Positions 1 through 5,121 of a stretch of DNA of 6,029 bases are shown here, in pieces; positions within the stretch are counted from its first letter, which is position 1; each line of letters opens with the position of its first letter. Both the position numbers and the translations under genes were made by a program. The notes under the pieces are model-generated. The model was not told the DNA's origin and searched no databases. It saw only the letters and a program-made list of their open reading frames with translations. This stretch comes from Methanobacteriota archaeon. GTDB taxonomy: Archaea; Thermoplasmatota; Thermoplasmata; RBG-16-68-12; EA-27. Where the stretch lies: NCBI GenBank assembly GCA_016207545.1, contig JACQPO010000093.1:1-6029 (forward strand). The letters are read 5' to 3'.

Positions 1-19
1 GGTACACGTACTTGGGCAT
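1..19 (-). CDS. Possible 5' end of a further gene, cut by the left edge
   Basis: An ATG at 19-17 on the minus strand opens a frame reading M-P-K-Y-V-Y before the window ends. A G-run (GGGGG) lies about 7 nt upstream and could act as a ribosome binding site. The gene would follow the DUF429 gene after 35 bases on the same strand. Six residues cannot identify a protein. The beginning is compatible with the N terminus of CTP synthases, which often start with a short M-x-K-Y-(I/V) strand before the P-loop, but many other proteins begin similarly. The existence of the gene is plausible from spacing and strand; its identity is speculation. Confidence 0.35.
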
Positions 20-54
20 CCCGCGGCCCCCGTTCGTGGGATGGCCGACGTGGC

Positions 55-897
55 TTAAGGGTTTGCGCGCGGCGCGTCCCAGAACAGCACGTCGCGTCGG
101 GAAACGGACCCGAGGGACGCGAACAAAGGGCGCGTCATCGGGATCACGATGTGTCCCCGCTCCCGGTCTCCGAACACGGCGCATCGCCGCGGACCATCGA
201 GCCCGAAGAGGAGTCCGATGTACGCACAGACGATTGCGTCGAGTCGGTCCTCGAGCCCCTTAAGGGCAGCGCCGCGCAATCCCTCCGGTCGCGTGTGGAC
301 GTCGAGCCCGTCCGCGACGAGCGCCGGTCTCGCGCGAGCGAGGGAGCGGATGTGTCCTTGCAGTTTCCGCATCTCCCGCCAACGAATCTCGTACGCGCGG
401 TCTTCCCGCGGCTTGTACTTCAGGGTCCGCCGGAGGCGGAACAGGGCGACCATGGCGGCGTGCGGGTACACCTCGATTACCTTGCGTTCGGCCCAGGTTC
501 GCGGGTCCACGGAGAATCCGTCCGCCGCCAATGCGCGCGTGAGATCCTCCCCCCGAAGCCCCTCATACCGACCGAGGTTGTGCCGGTTCGCGGGATAGAC
601 TCCGGCTTGGAACTTCCGGAAACATTCGTTCACGAGCCGGTCGCAATCCCGGAGCCCCGAAGGATTCGGCACCGCCAACGGGCAATCGATGGCCACGACG
701 GCGGCGCCTCGCCCCGCCGCGGAGCGGACGTAGTCGAGAATCTCCTGGTCGCTCACGAGGTCTGCCCTTGGCGGTTCTACGATGCGCGCGACGCGGCCGT
801 TCCACTCTGCGATGCACGCACCCGTGGGGTTCGCACGCGACCACGCGAGGTCGAGTCCGACCGCACGGAGACGACGGGGACGCGGCCACTCGTCCAC
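55..897 (-). CDS. DUF429 family protein (predicted RNase H-like nuclease fold)
   Basis: Protein of 280 aa from the GTG at 897; a TTG at 912 would add five residues and overlap the upstream gene by 11 nt. Family signatures seen in order: a first strand with G-L-D-L-A-W (Asp16), V-A-I-D-C-P-L (Asp71), a Cys/Arg-rich segment with R-D-C-D-R-L around 83-88, E-V-Y-P-H (142-146), and a C-terminal D-R-L-D-A-I-V-C-A-Y (Asp217, Asp220). Spaced acidic residues on a strand-rich core are typical of DUF429, which is predicted to have an RNase H-like fold; the biochemical role of the family is not established. I prefer the GTG because the sequence at 910-900, GGCGGCTGATC, closely resembles the full anti-Shine-Dalgarno complement and sits two bases upstream of it. 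The gene is probably co-transcribed with, and translationally coupled to, the helical protein at 902-1561. Family assignment is fairly sure; substrate unknown. Confidence 0.85.
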   Translation of the reverse strand: MDEWPRPRRLRAVGLDLAWSRANPTGACIAEWNGRVARIVEPPRADLVSDQEILDYVRSAAGRGAAVVAIDCPLAVPNPSGLRDCDRLVNECFRKFQAGVYPANRHNLGRYEGLRGEDLTRALAADGFSVDPRTWAERKVIEVYPHAAMVALFRLRRTLKYKPREDRAYEIRWREMRKLQGHIRSLARARPALVADGLDVHTRPEGLRGAALKGLEDRLDAIVCAYIGLLFGLDGPRRCAVFGDRERGHIVIPMTRPLFASLGSVSRRDVLFWDAPRANP

Positions 898-899
898 GG

Positions 900-910
900 G
901 ATCAGCCGCC
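900..910 (-). promoter_or_regulatory. Ribosome binding site deciding the DUF429 start
   Basis: The minus strand reads GGCGGCTGATC, close to the canonical archaeal GGAGGTGATC, ending two bases before the GTG at 897. It spans the stop codon of the upstream gene (TGA, 904-902), which suggests translational coupling and argues against the alternative TTG start at 912, which forms the first two bases before this motif. Confidence 0.5.
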
Positions 911-1561
911 AAGCGCTTCGAGGAGCTCCGCGGCGCGGAGCGTGAGGAGCAGCGCGTAGAACTGGAACAACACGACGATGCGCGCCTCCACGGGGATGTC
1001 GGGACCGTCGAGGCGGCCGAAGAATTCCTCGATGCCCCGCTGCATCTGCCGCACGTCCTGCGGGCTCAGCCGCTTCCGGTGGTCCGTCGCGAGCATCCAC
1101 AACTCCCCGTACATGGAGGATGCGTGTTGGCGGTAGATGGCGTGCAGCACCTCCCGGGATCCCGCCACGTATTGGCGACTCGCGAGGTACACGAGCGCCT
1201 CGGAGAGGCCGCTCATCAGGAGGCGAGGCAGCGTGACCTTGTCCGCGGTGAGCACGTTCTCCACGGCGAGGACGCCGATCGCCCCGAGGTCGAACAGGGA
1301 CGCGGCCTCGCTCCGCCCTTTCTGCGCCTCGAACCCTCGCAGCTCCGTGACGAACGCGTAGGCCGTCCCCGCCAACCCGAGCGCGCGGTCGAGGGCCTCG
1401 CGGACCCTCGCGTTCGCCGCCTTCGGGTTTGCCCGGAGGTACGCCTCGAGCGCGAACAGCTCGCTTCGCAGTCCGCCCACGGCCGCTTCGTCGCATCGCT
1501 CGCCGAGCGTCTTCGCGCGGGCCCGGATGCCGCCAGCGAACTCCGCGACCTCCCCCGCCAT
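902..1561 (-). CDS. Unrecognised all-helical protein, 219 aa
   Basis: I do not recognise the family. The protein is soluble and looks almost entirely alpha-helical: amphipathic helices rich in Ala, Leu, Glu and Arg run from residue 1 to about 75, then a segment with S-L-F-D-L-G-A-I-G-V-L-A-V-E-N-V-L (88-104), a motif-like Y-L-A-S-R-Q-Y (125-131), S-S-M-Y-G-E-L-W (148-155), and a hydrophobic C-terminal helix around V-V-L-F-Q-F-Y-A-L-L-L-T-L (196-208). The last helix is too short and too interrupted by charge to be a sure membrane segment. There is no signal peptide and no visible metal-binding or nucleotide-binding motif. I compared it with archaeal translin-family proteins, which are also helical and of similar size, but the expected signatures are not convincing. 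It starts with ATG, has its own TATA-like box 27 nt upstream, lies 49 bp after the Dim2-like gene and immediately before DUF429. The reading frame itself is well supported by length, position and ATG; function unknown. Confidence 0.75.
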   Translation of the reverse strand: MAGEVAEFAGGIRARAKTLGERCDEAAVGGLRSELFALEAYLRANPKAANARVREALDRALGLAGTAYAFVTELRGFEAQKGRSEAASLFDLGAIGVLAVENVLTADKVTLPRLLMSGLSEALVYLASRQYVAGSREVLHAIYRQHASSMYGELWMLATDHRKRLSPQDVRQMQRGIEEFFGRLDGPDIPVEARIVVLFQFYALLLTLRAAELLEALGG

Positions 1562-1583
1562 CGCGCGCGCAATCCGCGCCCGC

Positions 1584-1592
1584 GGTATTAAG
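1584..1592 (-). promoter_or_regulatory. TATA-like box of the helical-protein gene (leaderless)
   Basis: In the 49-bp gap after the KH gene, the minus strand reads CTTAATACC. The TTAATA core is centred 27-28 nt before the ATG at 1561, the distance expected if transcription starts at or within a few bases of the start codon. The rest of the gap is nearly pure G+C, so the AT patch stands out, and no Shine-Dalgarno sequence precedes the ATG. Confidence 0.5.
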
Positions 1593-1610
1593 TCTGCGCG
1601 GGGAACGCCC

Positions 1611-2147
1611 TCAGAAACCCATCTCCGCGATCTTCAGTTCCGCCCGCTTCCGCTCCAGGAACCGGTATACGGTCGCGTGCTCGCTCCCCCGCAGGAGCAT
1701 CTCGAGCGCCTCCTGGGCGATCGGGAGCTGCACATCGTCCGCGATGATCGAGACCGTGTGGCCGTAGACGGACACGTCCGCGCCCGTCAGGTCCTCCACG
1801 ATCCTCCGCGTCTTCCCGCGGGTCCCGATGACGCGGGACTTGATCTGCGCGACTCGCGCGGGGCTCCGCGCGTAGTCCTTGATGTCGAGGACGACGAAGT
1901 ACGTGTTGTCCTCGAGAAGGCGGAACGCCCGTTCCTCGCTGAACCCGCGGCCGATCGCGAGGACGAGGTCCCGCACCTTCACCGCCAGAAACTTGTCCGT
2001 CGCCTCGGACTCGTCGACGGTCACCTCGCCCGTCTCGGAGTCGACGAGCAGGCGGACGTCCGTGCGCTCCTCGAGGAGCCGTTTCGTCTGGCCGCCGGGG
2101 CCGATCAGGACCCCGATCCGTTCCTGGGGAATCCGCGCGTACAGCAC
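1611..2147 (-). CDS. Archaeal Dim2/Pno1-like KH-domain RNA-binding protein
   Basis: Protein of 178 aa, the usual length for the archaeal double-KH family related to eukaryotic Dim2/Pno1, which binds the 3' end region of small-subunit pre-rRNA during ribosome maturation. The first KH domain occupies about residues 1-75 with its G-x-x-G loop as G-P-G-G (16-19), preceded by V-L-I and followed by K-R-L-L-E. The second KH domain occupies about 82-165, with G-T-R-G (108-111) followed by K-T-R-R-I-V-E-D-L-T-G. Both loops look intact, so both domains could bind RNA. The start is a GTG at 2147, one base after the RIO1 stop (TGA-C-GTG), with a run of six G five bases upstream serving as ribosome binding site. 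Such tight spacing points to co-transcription with RIO1, a partnership common in archaea and matching the joint role of Rio1 and Dim2/Pno1 in late small-subunit assembly. Confidence 0.92.
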   Translation of the reverse strand: MLYARIPQERIGVLIGPGGQTKRLLEERTDVRLLVDSETGEVTVDESEATDKFLAVKVRDLVLAIGRGFSEERAFRLLEDNTYFVVLDIKDYARSPARVAQIKSRVIGTRGKTRRIVEDLTGADVSVYGHTVSIIADDVQLPIAQEALEMLLRGSEHATVYRFLERKRAELKIAEMGF

Positions 2148-2148
2148 G

Positions 2149-2916
2149 TCAACCCCCCTGCACGAACGCCGCGATTCGTTTCGCGTCCGTGTCCACGCCG
2201 AGCCGCGCGAAGTATCGGGCGATGTTCGCGACGTCCCGCTGGAACCACTCCTCGCTCTGCGGATGTTCGAGCGTGACCGCCTGCGCGCAGTCGATGATCC
2301 ACGGGTGGCCGTCCCACCACAGGAGGTTGTACTCGCTCAGGTCCCCGTGGACGAGCTTCGCCGTGCGCATGGCCTTCATGGACGCCGTCACGTCGTCGAA
2401 CGCGGCGTTCGGGTCGTCGAGCGCGACCTCGCGGATCACCGGCGCGGGCATCGTCTCGTCCCCCAAGTACTGCATGAGGAGGCAATTCTGATGGACGGTG
2501 AGCGCCCTCGGCACGCGGACCCCGGCGTCGAACATCCGCTGGAGGTTCTTGAACTCCTTCTGCGCCCACACCGTGACCATCTCGCGGAACGAGCGGCCGA
2601 TCTTCTTGAACCGCGGGTCGCCGACGATGTACCGGGACAGGGAGCGGAACGTGGCGGTGTTCACGCGGTAGATCTTGAGGGCGAGCGCACCCTTCTTCGA
2701 CGTCGCGTGGAACACGTTCCCCTCCTTCCCCGTGCTGACGGGGTAGTCCACGGTCTCGATCATGCCGTCGGAGATCAGCTTGTACAACGCCATGAGGGTC
2801 GTATGGTCGAAGACCTGGTCGTACGTCTTCCGCTGGTCGTCGTCCTTCTTCGTCCGCTTGAGCGCATCGATCCGGGTCTCGAGCAGATGGAGCGCCCGGT
2901 CGTCGAGCTTCGCCAC
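2149..2916 (-). CDS. rio1: RIO1-type serine/threonine protein kinase/ATPase
   Basis: Protein of 255 aa, typical for archaeal RIO1. Visible elements in order: an N-terminal helical lead (about 1-55); nucleotide loop S-T-G-K-E-G-N-V-F (61-69); the ATP-positioning lysine in L-A-L-K-I-Y-R (Lys81); the RIO1 flexible loop with T-F-R-S-L-S-R-Y-I (89-97) and G-D-P-R-F; K-E-F-K-N-L (120-125); hinge L-L-M-Q-Y-L; catalytic loop H-G-D-L-S-E-Y-N (190-197, Asp192 and Asn197); and the metal-binding I-I-D-C-A-Q (Asp209). All key residues are present, so it should be active. In eukaryotes Rio1 acts on pre-40S particles late in maturation, and archaeal Rio1 is thought to act similarly on pre-30S. The protein lacks the long C-terminal tail of eukaryotic RIO1. 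The start is GTG at 2916, supported by a TATA-like box 27-28 nt upstream. The Dim2-like gene follows after one base. In many archaea an aIF1A gene precedes this pair; here a hydrolase gene does. Confidence 0.96.
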   Translation of the reverse strand: MAKLDDRALHLLETRIDALKRTKKDDDQRKTYDQVFDHTTLMALYKLISDGMIETVDYPVSTGKEGNVFHATSKKGALALKIYRVNTATFRSLSRYIVGDPRFKKIGRSFREMVTVWAQKEFKNLQRMFDAGVRVPRALTVHQNCLLMQYLGDETMPAPVIREVALDDPNAAFDDVTASMKAMRTAKLVHGDLSEYNLLWWDGHPWIIDCAQAVTLEHPQSEEWFQRDVANIARYFARLGVDTDAKRIAAFVQGG

Positions 2917-2940
2917 GGGGAGCGATACTTGGCGGTTGGG

Positions 2941-2948
2941 CTAAAACC
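2941..2948 (-). promoter_or_regulatory. TATA-like box of the rio1 gene
   Basis: The 43-bp gap between the hydrolase stop and rio1 reads GGTTTTAG on the minus strand. The TTTTAG core is centred 27-28 nt before the GTG at 2916, matching the distance seen for two other genes in the window and predicting a leaderless or nearly leaderless transcript. The match to an archaeal TATA consensus is only moderate. Confidence 0.4.
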
Positions 2949-2959
2949 TTGCCGCATAG

Positions 2960-3907
2960 CTACGGGCCGAGGATATGGAGGAGGGCCGCCTCTAGGATGG
3001 AAGGGAAGTCCGGAGGGAACTCATGCCCAAGGCCCTGGCGCACATCGAGGCTGCATGCGAGGCCACGGCGGGTCATCTCCGCGTGGAGCGTCTCCGTGCT
3101 CGGACGCGCGTAGTCGGTCTCCCCCGTCACGATCCACCCCCGCACCCCGCGCCTGGCGGCTGGATGAACGAGGGCGGCGACCGCGTCCGGGTCTCGGTAC
3201 GCGGATGGGGCGACCGCCACGAAGCCGCGGCTCGCGAACGGTTCCCCTTGGAGGCAGAGCCGAATTGCGAGCGCCGCCCCTTGGGAGAAGCCTGCGAACA
3301 CGAGGCGGTTCCCGTCCGCGGGATGAGAGGCGAGCACGGTCGCATGCGCGTCCGCGAGCTCCCGCGTCGCGAGGTCCCGGTCGTCCCACGCGAACGCATC
3401 CGGTCCGAACAGCTGCGAGGATTGTGGGAGCGCGAGGAGAAATCCGAGGTTCAGCGCCGGCGCCCAGCGCACCTCGAAGTCTCGCGCGTTTCCGGCGCGG
3501 CCGTGGAGGGCGAAGAGGACGGGAAATGGTCCGCGGTGTGCGCCTGGCGGCGTTCTTACGATGAGCTCCGGTTTGGTCTCGGCCTGCGCAGCAGCGCGAG
3601 CTTTCTCGCAGTCCGCCACGATGGCCTGGAAATCCGTGCGGCCGCGGATGAGGTCGAGGTCGCCGTCTTCCAACTGCTGCGCTGACCACCACCGTCCTCG
3701 GCCCCGCGCGTCCCGGAGCGTGGCGACGGCTTCGTCGGCCAAACCGAGGCGGCTTTGGAGGCAGGCGGTCCAGAAGGACATCGTGCCATCCTGATCCGGA
3801 AACGCCTGTCGCGCGGAGGATACGAGGTCGAGCGCCTCCCGGTAACGCCCCTCGCCGTACAGCGCGAACACCTGGCGGCGGACCTCCACAAACGTCTCGC
3901 CGCTCAT
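2960..3907 (-). CDS. TPR-alpha/beta hydrolase fusion (phospholipase/carboxylesterase-like)
   Basis: Protein of 315 aa from the ATG at 3907. Residues 1-105 are helical and TPR-like: Y-G-E-G-R-Y-R-E-A-L-D-L (17-28) and L-G-L-A-D-E-A-V-A-T-L (54-64) are two recognisable repeat cores, followed by a segment D-G-D-L-D-L-I-R-G-R-T-D-F (81-93) often found after TPR modules. Residues about 113-315 form a serine hydrolase: oxyanion region L-H-G-R-A-G (134-139), nucleophile elbow G-F-S-Q-G (206-210, Ser208), acid in T-G-E-T-D (Asp265) and histidine in L-G-H-E-F (His295). Order, spacing and the G-F-S-Q-G elbow resemble the phospholipase/carboxylesterase group (Abhydrolase_2) and related esterases. It has no signal peptide, so it is probably cytoplasmic; substrate unknown. 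The same frame stays open upstream to 4390 but that part overlaps the VOC gene; the ATG at 3907 overlaps the VOC stop as ATGA and has GGAGG (3916-3912) four bases upstream, so coupling to the VOC gene is likely. Confidence 0.88.
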   Translation of the reverse strand: MSGETFVEVRRQVFALYGEGRYREALDLVSSARQAFPDQDGTMSFWTACLQSRLGLADEAVATLRDARGRGRWWSAQQLEDGDLDLIRGRTDFQAIVADCEKARAAAQAETKPELIVRTPPGAHRGPFPVLFALHGRAGNARDFEVRWAPALNLGFLLALPQSSQLFGPDAFAWDDRDLATRELADAHATVLASHPADGNRLVFAGFSQGAALAIRLCLQGEPFASRGFVAVAPSAYRDPDAVAALVHPAARRGVRGWIVTGETDYARPSTETLHAEMTRRGLACSLDVRQGLGHEFPPDFPSILEAALLHILGP

Positions 3908-4317
3908 GGCCCCTCCGGCTCGGATTTTGGCGGCGTCGTCTGGAAAATCTCGACCCAGTTCCCGTCGGGGTCCTCGACGAACGCGGTCCAGCCCTCCGTC
4001 TCGTCCGGGGTGACGCCGGTCGGCTCCGCGCCCCTCGCGAGGAGCTCCCGGTACGTCGTCCGCACGTCGTCCACGACGAAGCCGACGTGGTCCAACGCCT
4101 CCCCCGGCGCGTACGGGGTCGCGTACTTGGACTCCTCCGGGTACCAGTTCAGCTCGATCCGCTCGCCCGATTGCTCGTCTCGCAGGAGTACCCAGATCCC
4201 GAGGCCGAGTTTCCGTGAGTCCCCGCGCCGCTCCTCCTTGAGTCCCAGGAGTTGTGTGTAGAACTTCACGGACCGCTCGAGGTCCGTGACCCGGATTCCA
4301 ACGTACTTGAGGTACAT
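3904..4317 (-). CDS. VOC superfamily (glyoxalase I/bleomycin-resistance fold) protein
   Basis: Protein of 137 aa, one standard vicinal-oxygen-chelate chain with two beta-alpha-beta-beta-beta modules. It starts Y-V-G-I-R-V-T-D-L-E-R-S-V-K-F-Y (5-20), a classic glyoxalase-I-like opening, continues with L-G-L-K-E-E-R, then R-I-E-L-N-W (53-58), then D-H-V-G-F-V-V-D-D-V (76-85) and ends with F-V-E-D-P-D-G-N-W-V-E-I (113-124). By alignment with E. coli GloA, three of four metal ligands are in place (Glu55, His77, Glu123), while the first, His5 of GloA, is Tyr5 here. It may therefore be a lactoylglutathione-lyase-like enzyme, another VOC isomerase or dioxygenase, or a binding protein; I would not call it a glyoxalase. 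The ATG at 4317 is chosen because the domain begins there and a TATA box lies 27 nt upstream. The stop overlaps the hydrolase start (ATGA), so the two genes probably form one operon. Confidence 0.88.
   Translation of the reverse strand: MYLKYVGIRVTDLERSVKFYTQLLGLKEERRGDSRKLGLGIWVLLRDEQSGERIELNWYPEESKYATPYAPGEALDHVGFVVDDVRTTYRELLARGAEPTGVTPDETEGWTAFVEDPDGNWVEIFQTTPPKSEPEGP
3910..3916 (-). promoter_or_regulatory. Ribosome binding site for the hydrolase gene
   Basis: The minus strand reads GGAGGGG just before the ATG at 3907. It lies inside the last codons of the VOC gene and fixes the hydrolase start well inside a longer open frame. Confidence 0.6.
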
Positions 4318-4340
4318 CAGGACAGAACCGTCGTACCCGG

Positions 4341-4347
4341 TATAAAA
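4341..4347 (-). promoter_or_regulatory. TATA box of the VOC-hydrolase operon (leaderless)
   Basis: The 47-bp gap after the ACT gene contains TTTTATA on the minus strand, flanked by GGGA and CCGG. Its centre is 27 nt before the ATG at 4317, and no Shine-Dalgarno sequence lies between, so the mRNA probably begins at or next to the start codon. It is the best TATA match among the minus-strand genes of the window. Confidence 0.65.
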
Positions 4348-4364
4348 TCCCGAGGAGGGGCAAC

Positions 4365-5003
4365 TCACCGGAGGCTTCGGGTGAGGACATCGACCGCCGC
4401 GGTCATGTCCTCCGGCTCGAGCAGGAAGATCGTGTCCGTGTAGCAGGACATCGCCTGGACGATGTTGATCCCCCGGGACGCGAGCGCGGTCGAGAGGAAC
4501 GCGAGCAAGCCCGGGGTGTCCTCGATGCTCTCGGGGCTCGTGACCGCGATCTCGATGAGGTCCCGCCGGACGCTGATGATCTGCCCCTCGCGGAGCTTCC
4601 TCGTGACTCGGCTCACCGCGTCCTCGTCCACGATGATGACCGTGCCCTGGGAAACCTGGATCAGGCGGCAAATGCGGTTCTCGTCGAGCAACTCCTCGAC
4701 GACGTCCCCGAGCCGTTGGAGGACGTCGATGCCTTGCACGACGGTCACGGTCGCCACTTTCGTCCGCGTCTCGACGCGGCTCTTCTGGAGCACCCGCTTG
4801 ACGGATTCCTCGCGGTATCCCTTCAACCGGTCCGCCGGGTAACGCCGGCACGCCGCCAAAACGGCCTCTTCCTTCCGGATTCCGAGTTCCTTCCCAATCC
4901 GGCGCGCGAGCGCGGAGTAGTTCACGATGTCCATCTTGAGCGCGTCCGCGACGCTCGGGTGGTTGTCGATGTACTCACGGACTTGTCGCGCGACGCTGGC
5001 CAA
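4365..5003 (-). CDS. ACT-domain protein, putative regulator of amino acid metabolism
   Basis: Protein of 212 aa. The C-terminal part (about 148-210) is an ACT domain: a first strand L-I-E-I-A-V-T, then E-D-T-P-G-L-L-A-F-L (161-170) with the small-molecule-site glycine, A-S-R-G-I-N-I-V-Q-A (175-184), Y-T-D-T-I-F-L-L (188-195) and a last helix. Residues about 82-137 have a similar strand-helix-strand-strand-helix pattern and may be a second, degenerate ACT-like module. Residues 1-75 are helical, with I-V-N-Y-S-A-L-A-R-R-I (26-36) and K-E-E-A-V-L-A-A-C-R-R-Y, compatible with a helix-turn-helix or winged-helix DNA-binding part. This layout recalls archaeal proteins annotated as predicted regulators of amino acid metabolism with an ACT domain. 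It is divergent from argG across a spacer with a perfect palindrome, so control of argG and of itself is an attractive inference. The start is a TTG at 5003; no ATG or GTG lies in frame between the upstream stop at 5024-5022 and residue 24. Confidence 0.85.
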   Translation of the reverse strand: MASVARQVREYIDNHPSVADALKMDIVNYSALARRIGKELGIRKEEAVLAACRRYPADRLKGYREESVKRVLQKSRVETRTKVATVTVVQGIDVLQRLGDVVEELLDENRICRLIQVSQGTVIIVDEDAVSRVTRKLREGQIISVRRDLIEIAVTSPESIEDTPGLLAFLSTALASRGINIVQAMSCYTDTIFLLEPEDMTAAVDVLTRSLR

Positions 5004-5020
5004 CGCAGTGGAAATGCAAT

Positions 5021-5034
5021 GTCAAATATTTGAC
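5021..5034. promoter_or_regulatory. Perfect 14-bp palindrome, candidate operator
   Basis: GTCAAATATTTGAC reads the same on both strands. It is centred 24-25 nt before the TTG start of the ACT gene, where the TATA box of a leaderless minus-strand transcript would lie; its AT core (AAATATTT) could itself be that box. A regulator bound here would compete with TBP. It lies about 88 bp before the argG start. The palindrome is seen directly; the operator role is inferred. Confidence 0.55.
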
Positions 5035-5070
5035 GATTCCGTCTAGATTTGACCGAGTGTGGTCAGAATA

Positions 5071-5090
5071 TTCATATACATGTCTATAGG
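5071..5090 (+). promoter_or_regulatory. Likely argG promoter (TATA region)
   Basis: The AT-rich patch contains two TATA-like cores on the plus strand, TTCATATACA at 5071-5080 and TCTATAGG at 5083-5090. The first predicts a transcription start near 5102 and a leader of about 20 nt that includes the ribosome binding site; the second would start near 5113 and leave almost no leader. The first is preferred because it is compatible with the Shine-Dalgarno-like GAGGGG. Confidence 0.45.
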
Positions 5091-5110
5091 TGCTCGGGGC
5101 TCAAAACCGC

Positions 5111-5116
5111 GAGGGG
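5111..5116 (+). promoter_or_regulatory. Ribosome binding site of argG
   Basis: GAGGGG lies five bases before the ATG at 5122, so argG appears to use a leadered mRNA, unlike several minus-strand genes of the window. Confidence 0.5.
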
Positions 5117-5121
5117 CGGAG

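Noticed and set aside
151..945. A 264-codon open frame on the plus strand
   Set aside because: It is antisense to the DUF429 gene, whose conserved motifs are on the minus strand; the composition is that of a GC-rich shadow frame.
902..1561. Translin-family assignment for the helical protein
   Set aside because: Size and helical content fit, but I could not match the characteristic translin segments, so I left it unnamed.
1879..3564. A 561-codon open frame on the plus strand
   Set aside because: It lies antisense to the KH gene, RIO1 and the hydrolase, all of which have clear family motifs. Its translation is Arg/Pro/Ser-rich low-complexity sequence, as expected from the complement of high-GC codon usage.
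4341..4350. T-rich stretch after the ACT gene as a terminator
   Set aside because: The minus-strand ATTTTATA could help termination, but its exact spacing to the next ATG makes a TATA box the better reading; no long T run or stable hairpin is present.
3908..4390. Upstream extension of the hydrolase reading frame
   Set aside because: It would overlap the entire VOC gene in another frame and encodes low-complexity sequence. The ATG at 3907 with GGAGG and the ATGA overlap is a much better start.
4318..4851. Upstream extension of the VOC reading frame
   Set aside because: It runs through the ACT gene in another frame with Arg/Gly/Pro-rich content; the VOC domain begins at the ATG at 4317, which has a TATA box at the right distance.
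5051..5064. Small inverted repeat GACC-N6-GGTC
   Set aside because: A four-base stem in a 118-bp spacer is expected by chance; the only symmetry worth defending is the 14-bp palindrome at 5021-5034.
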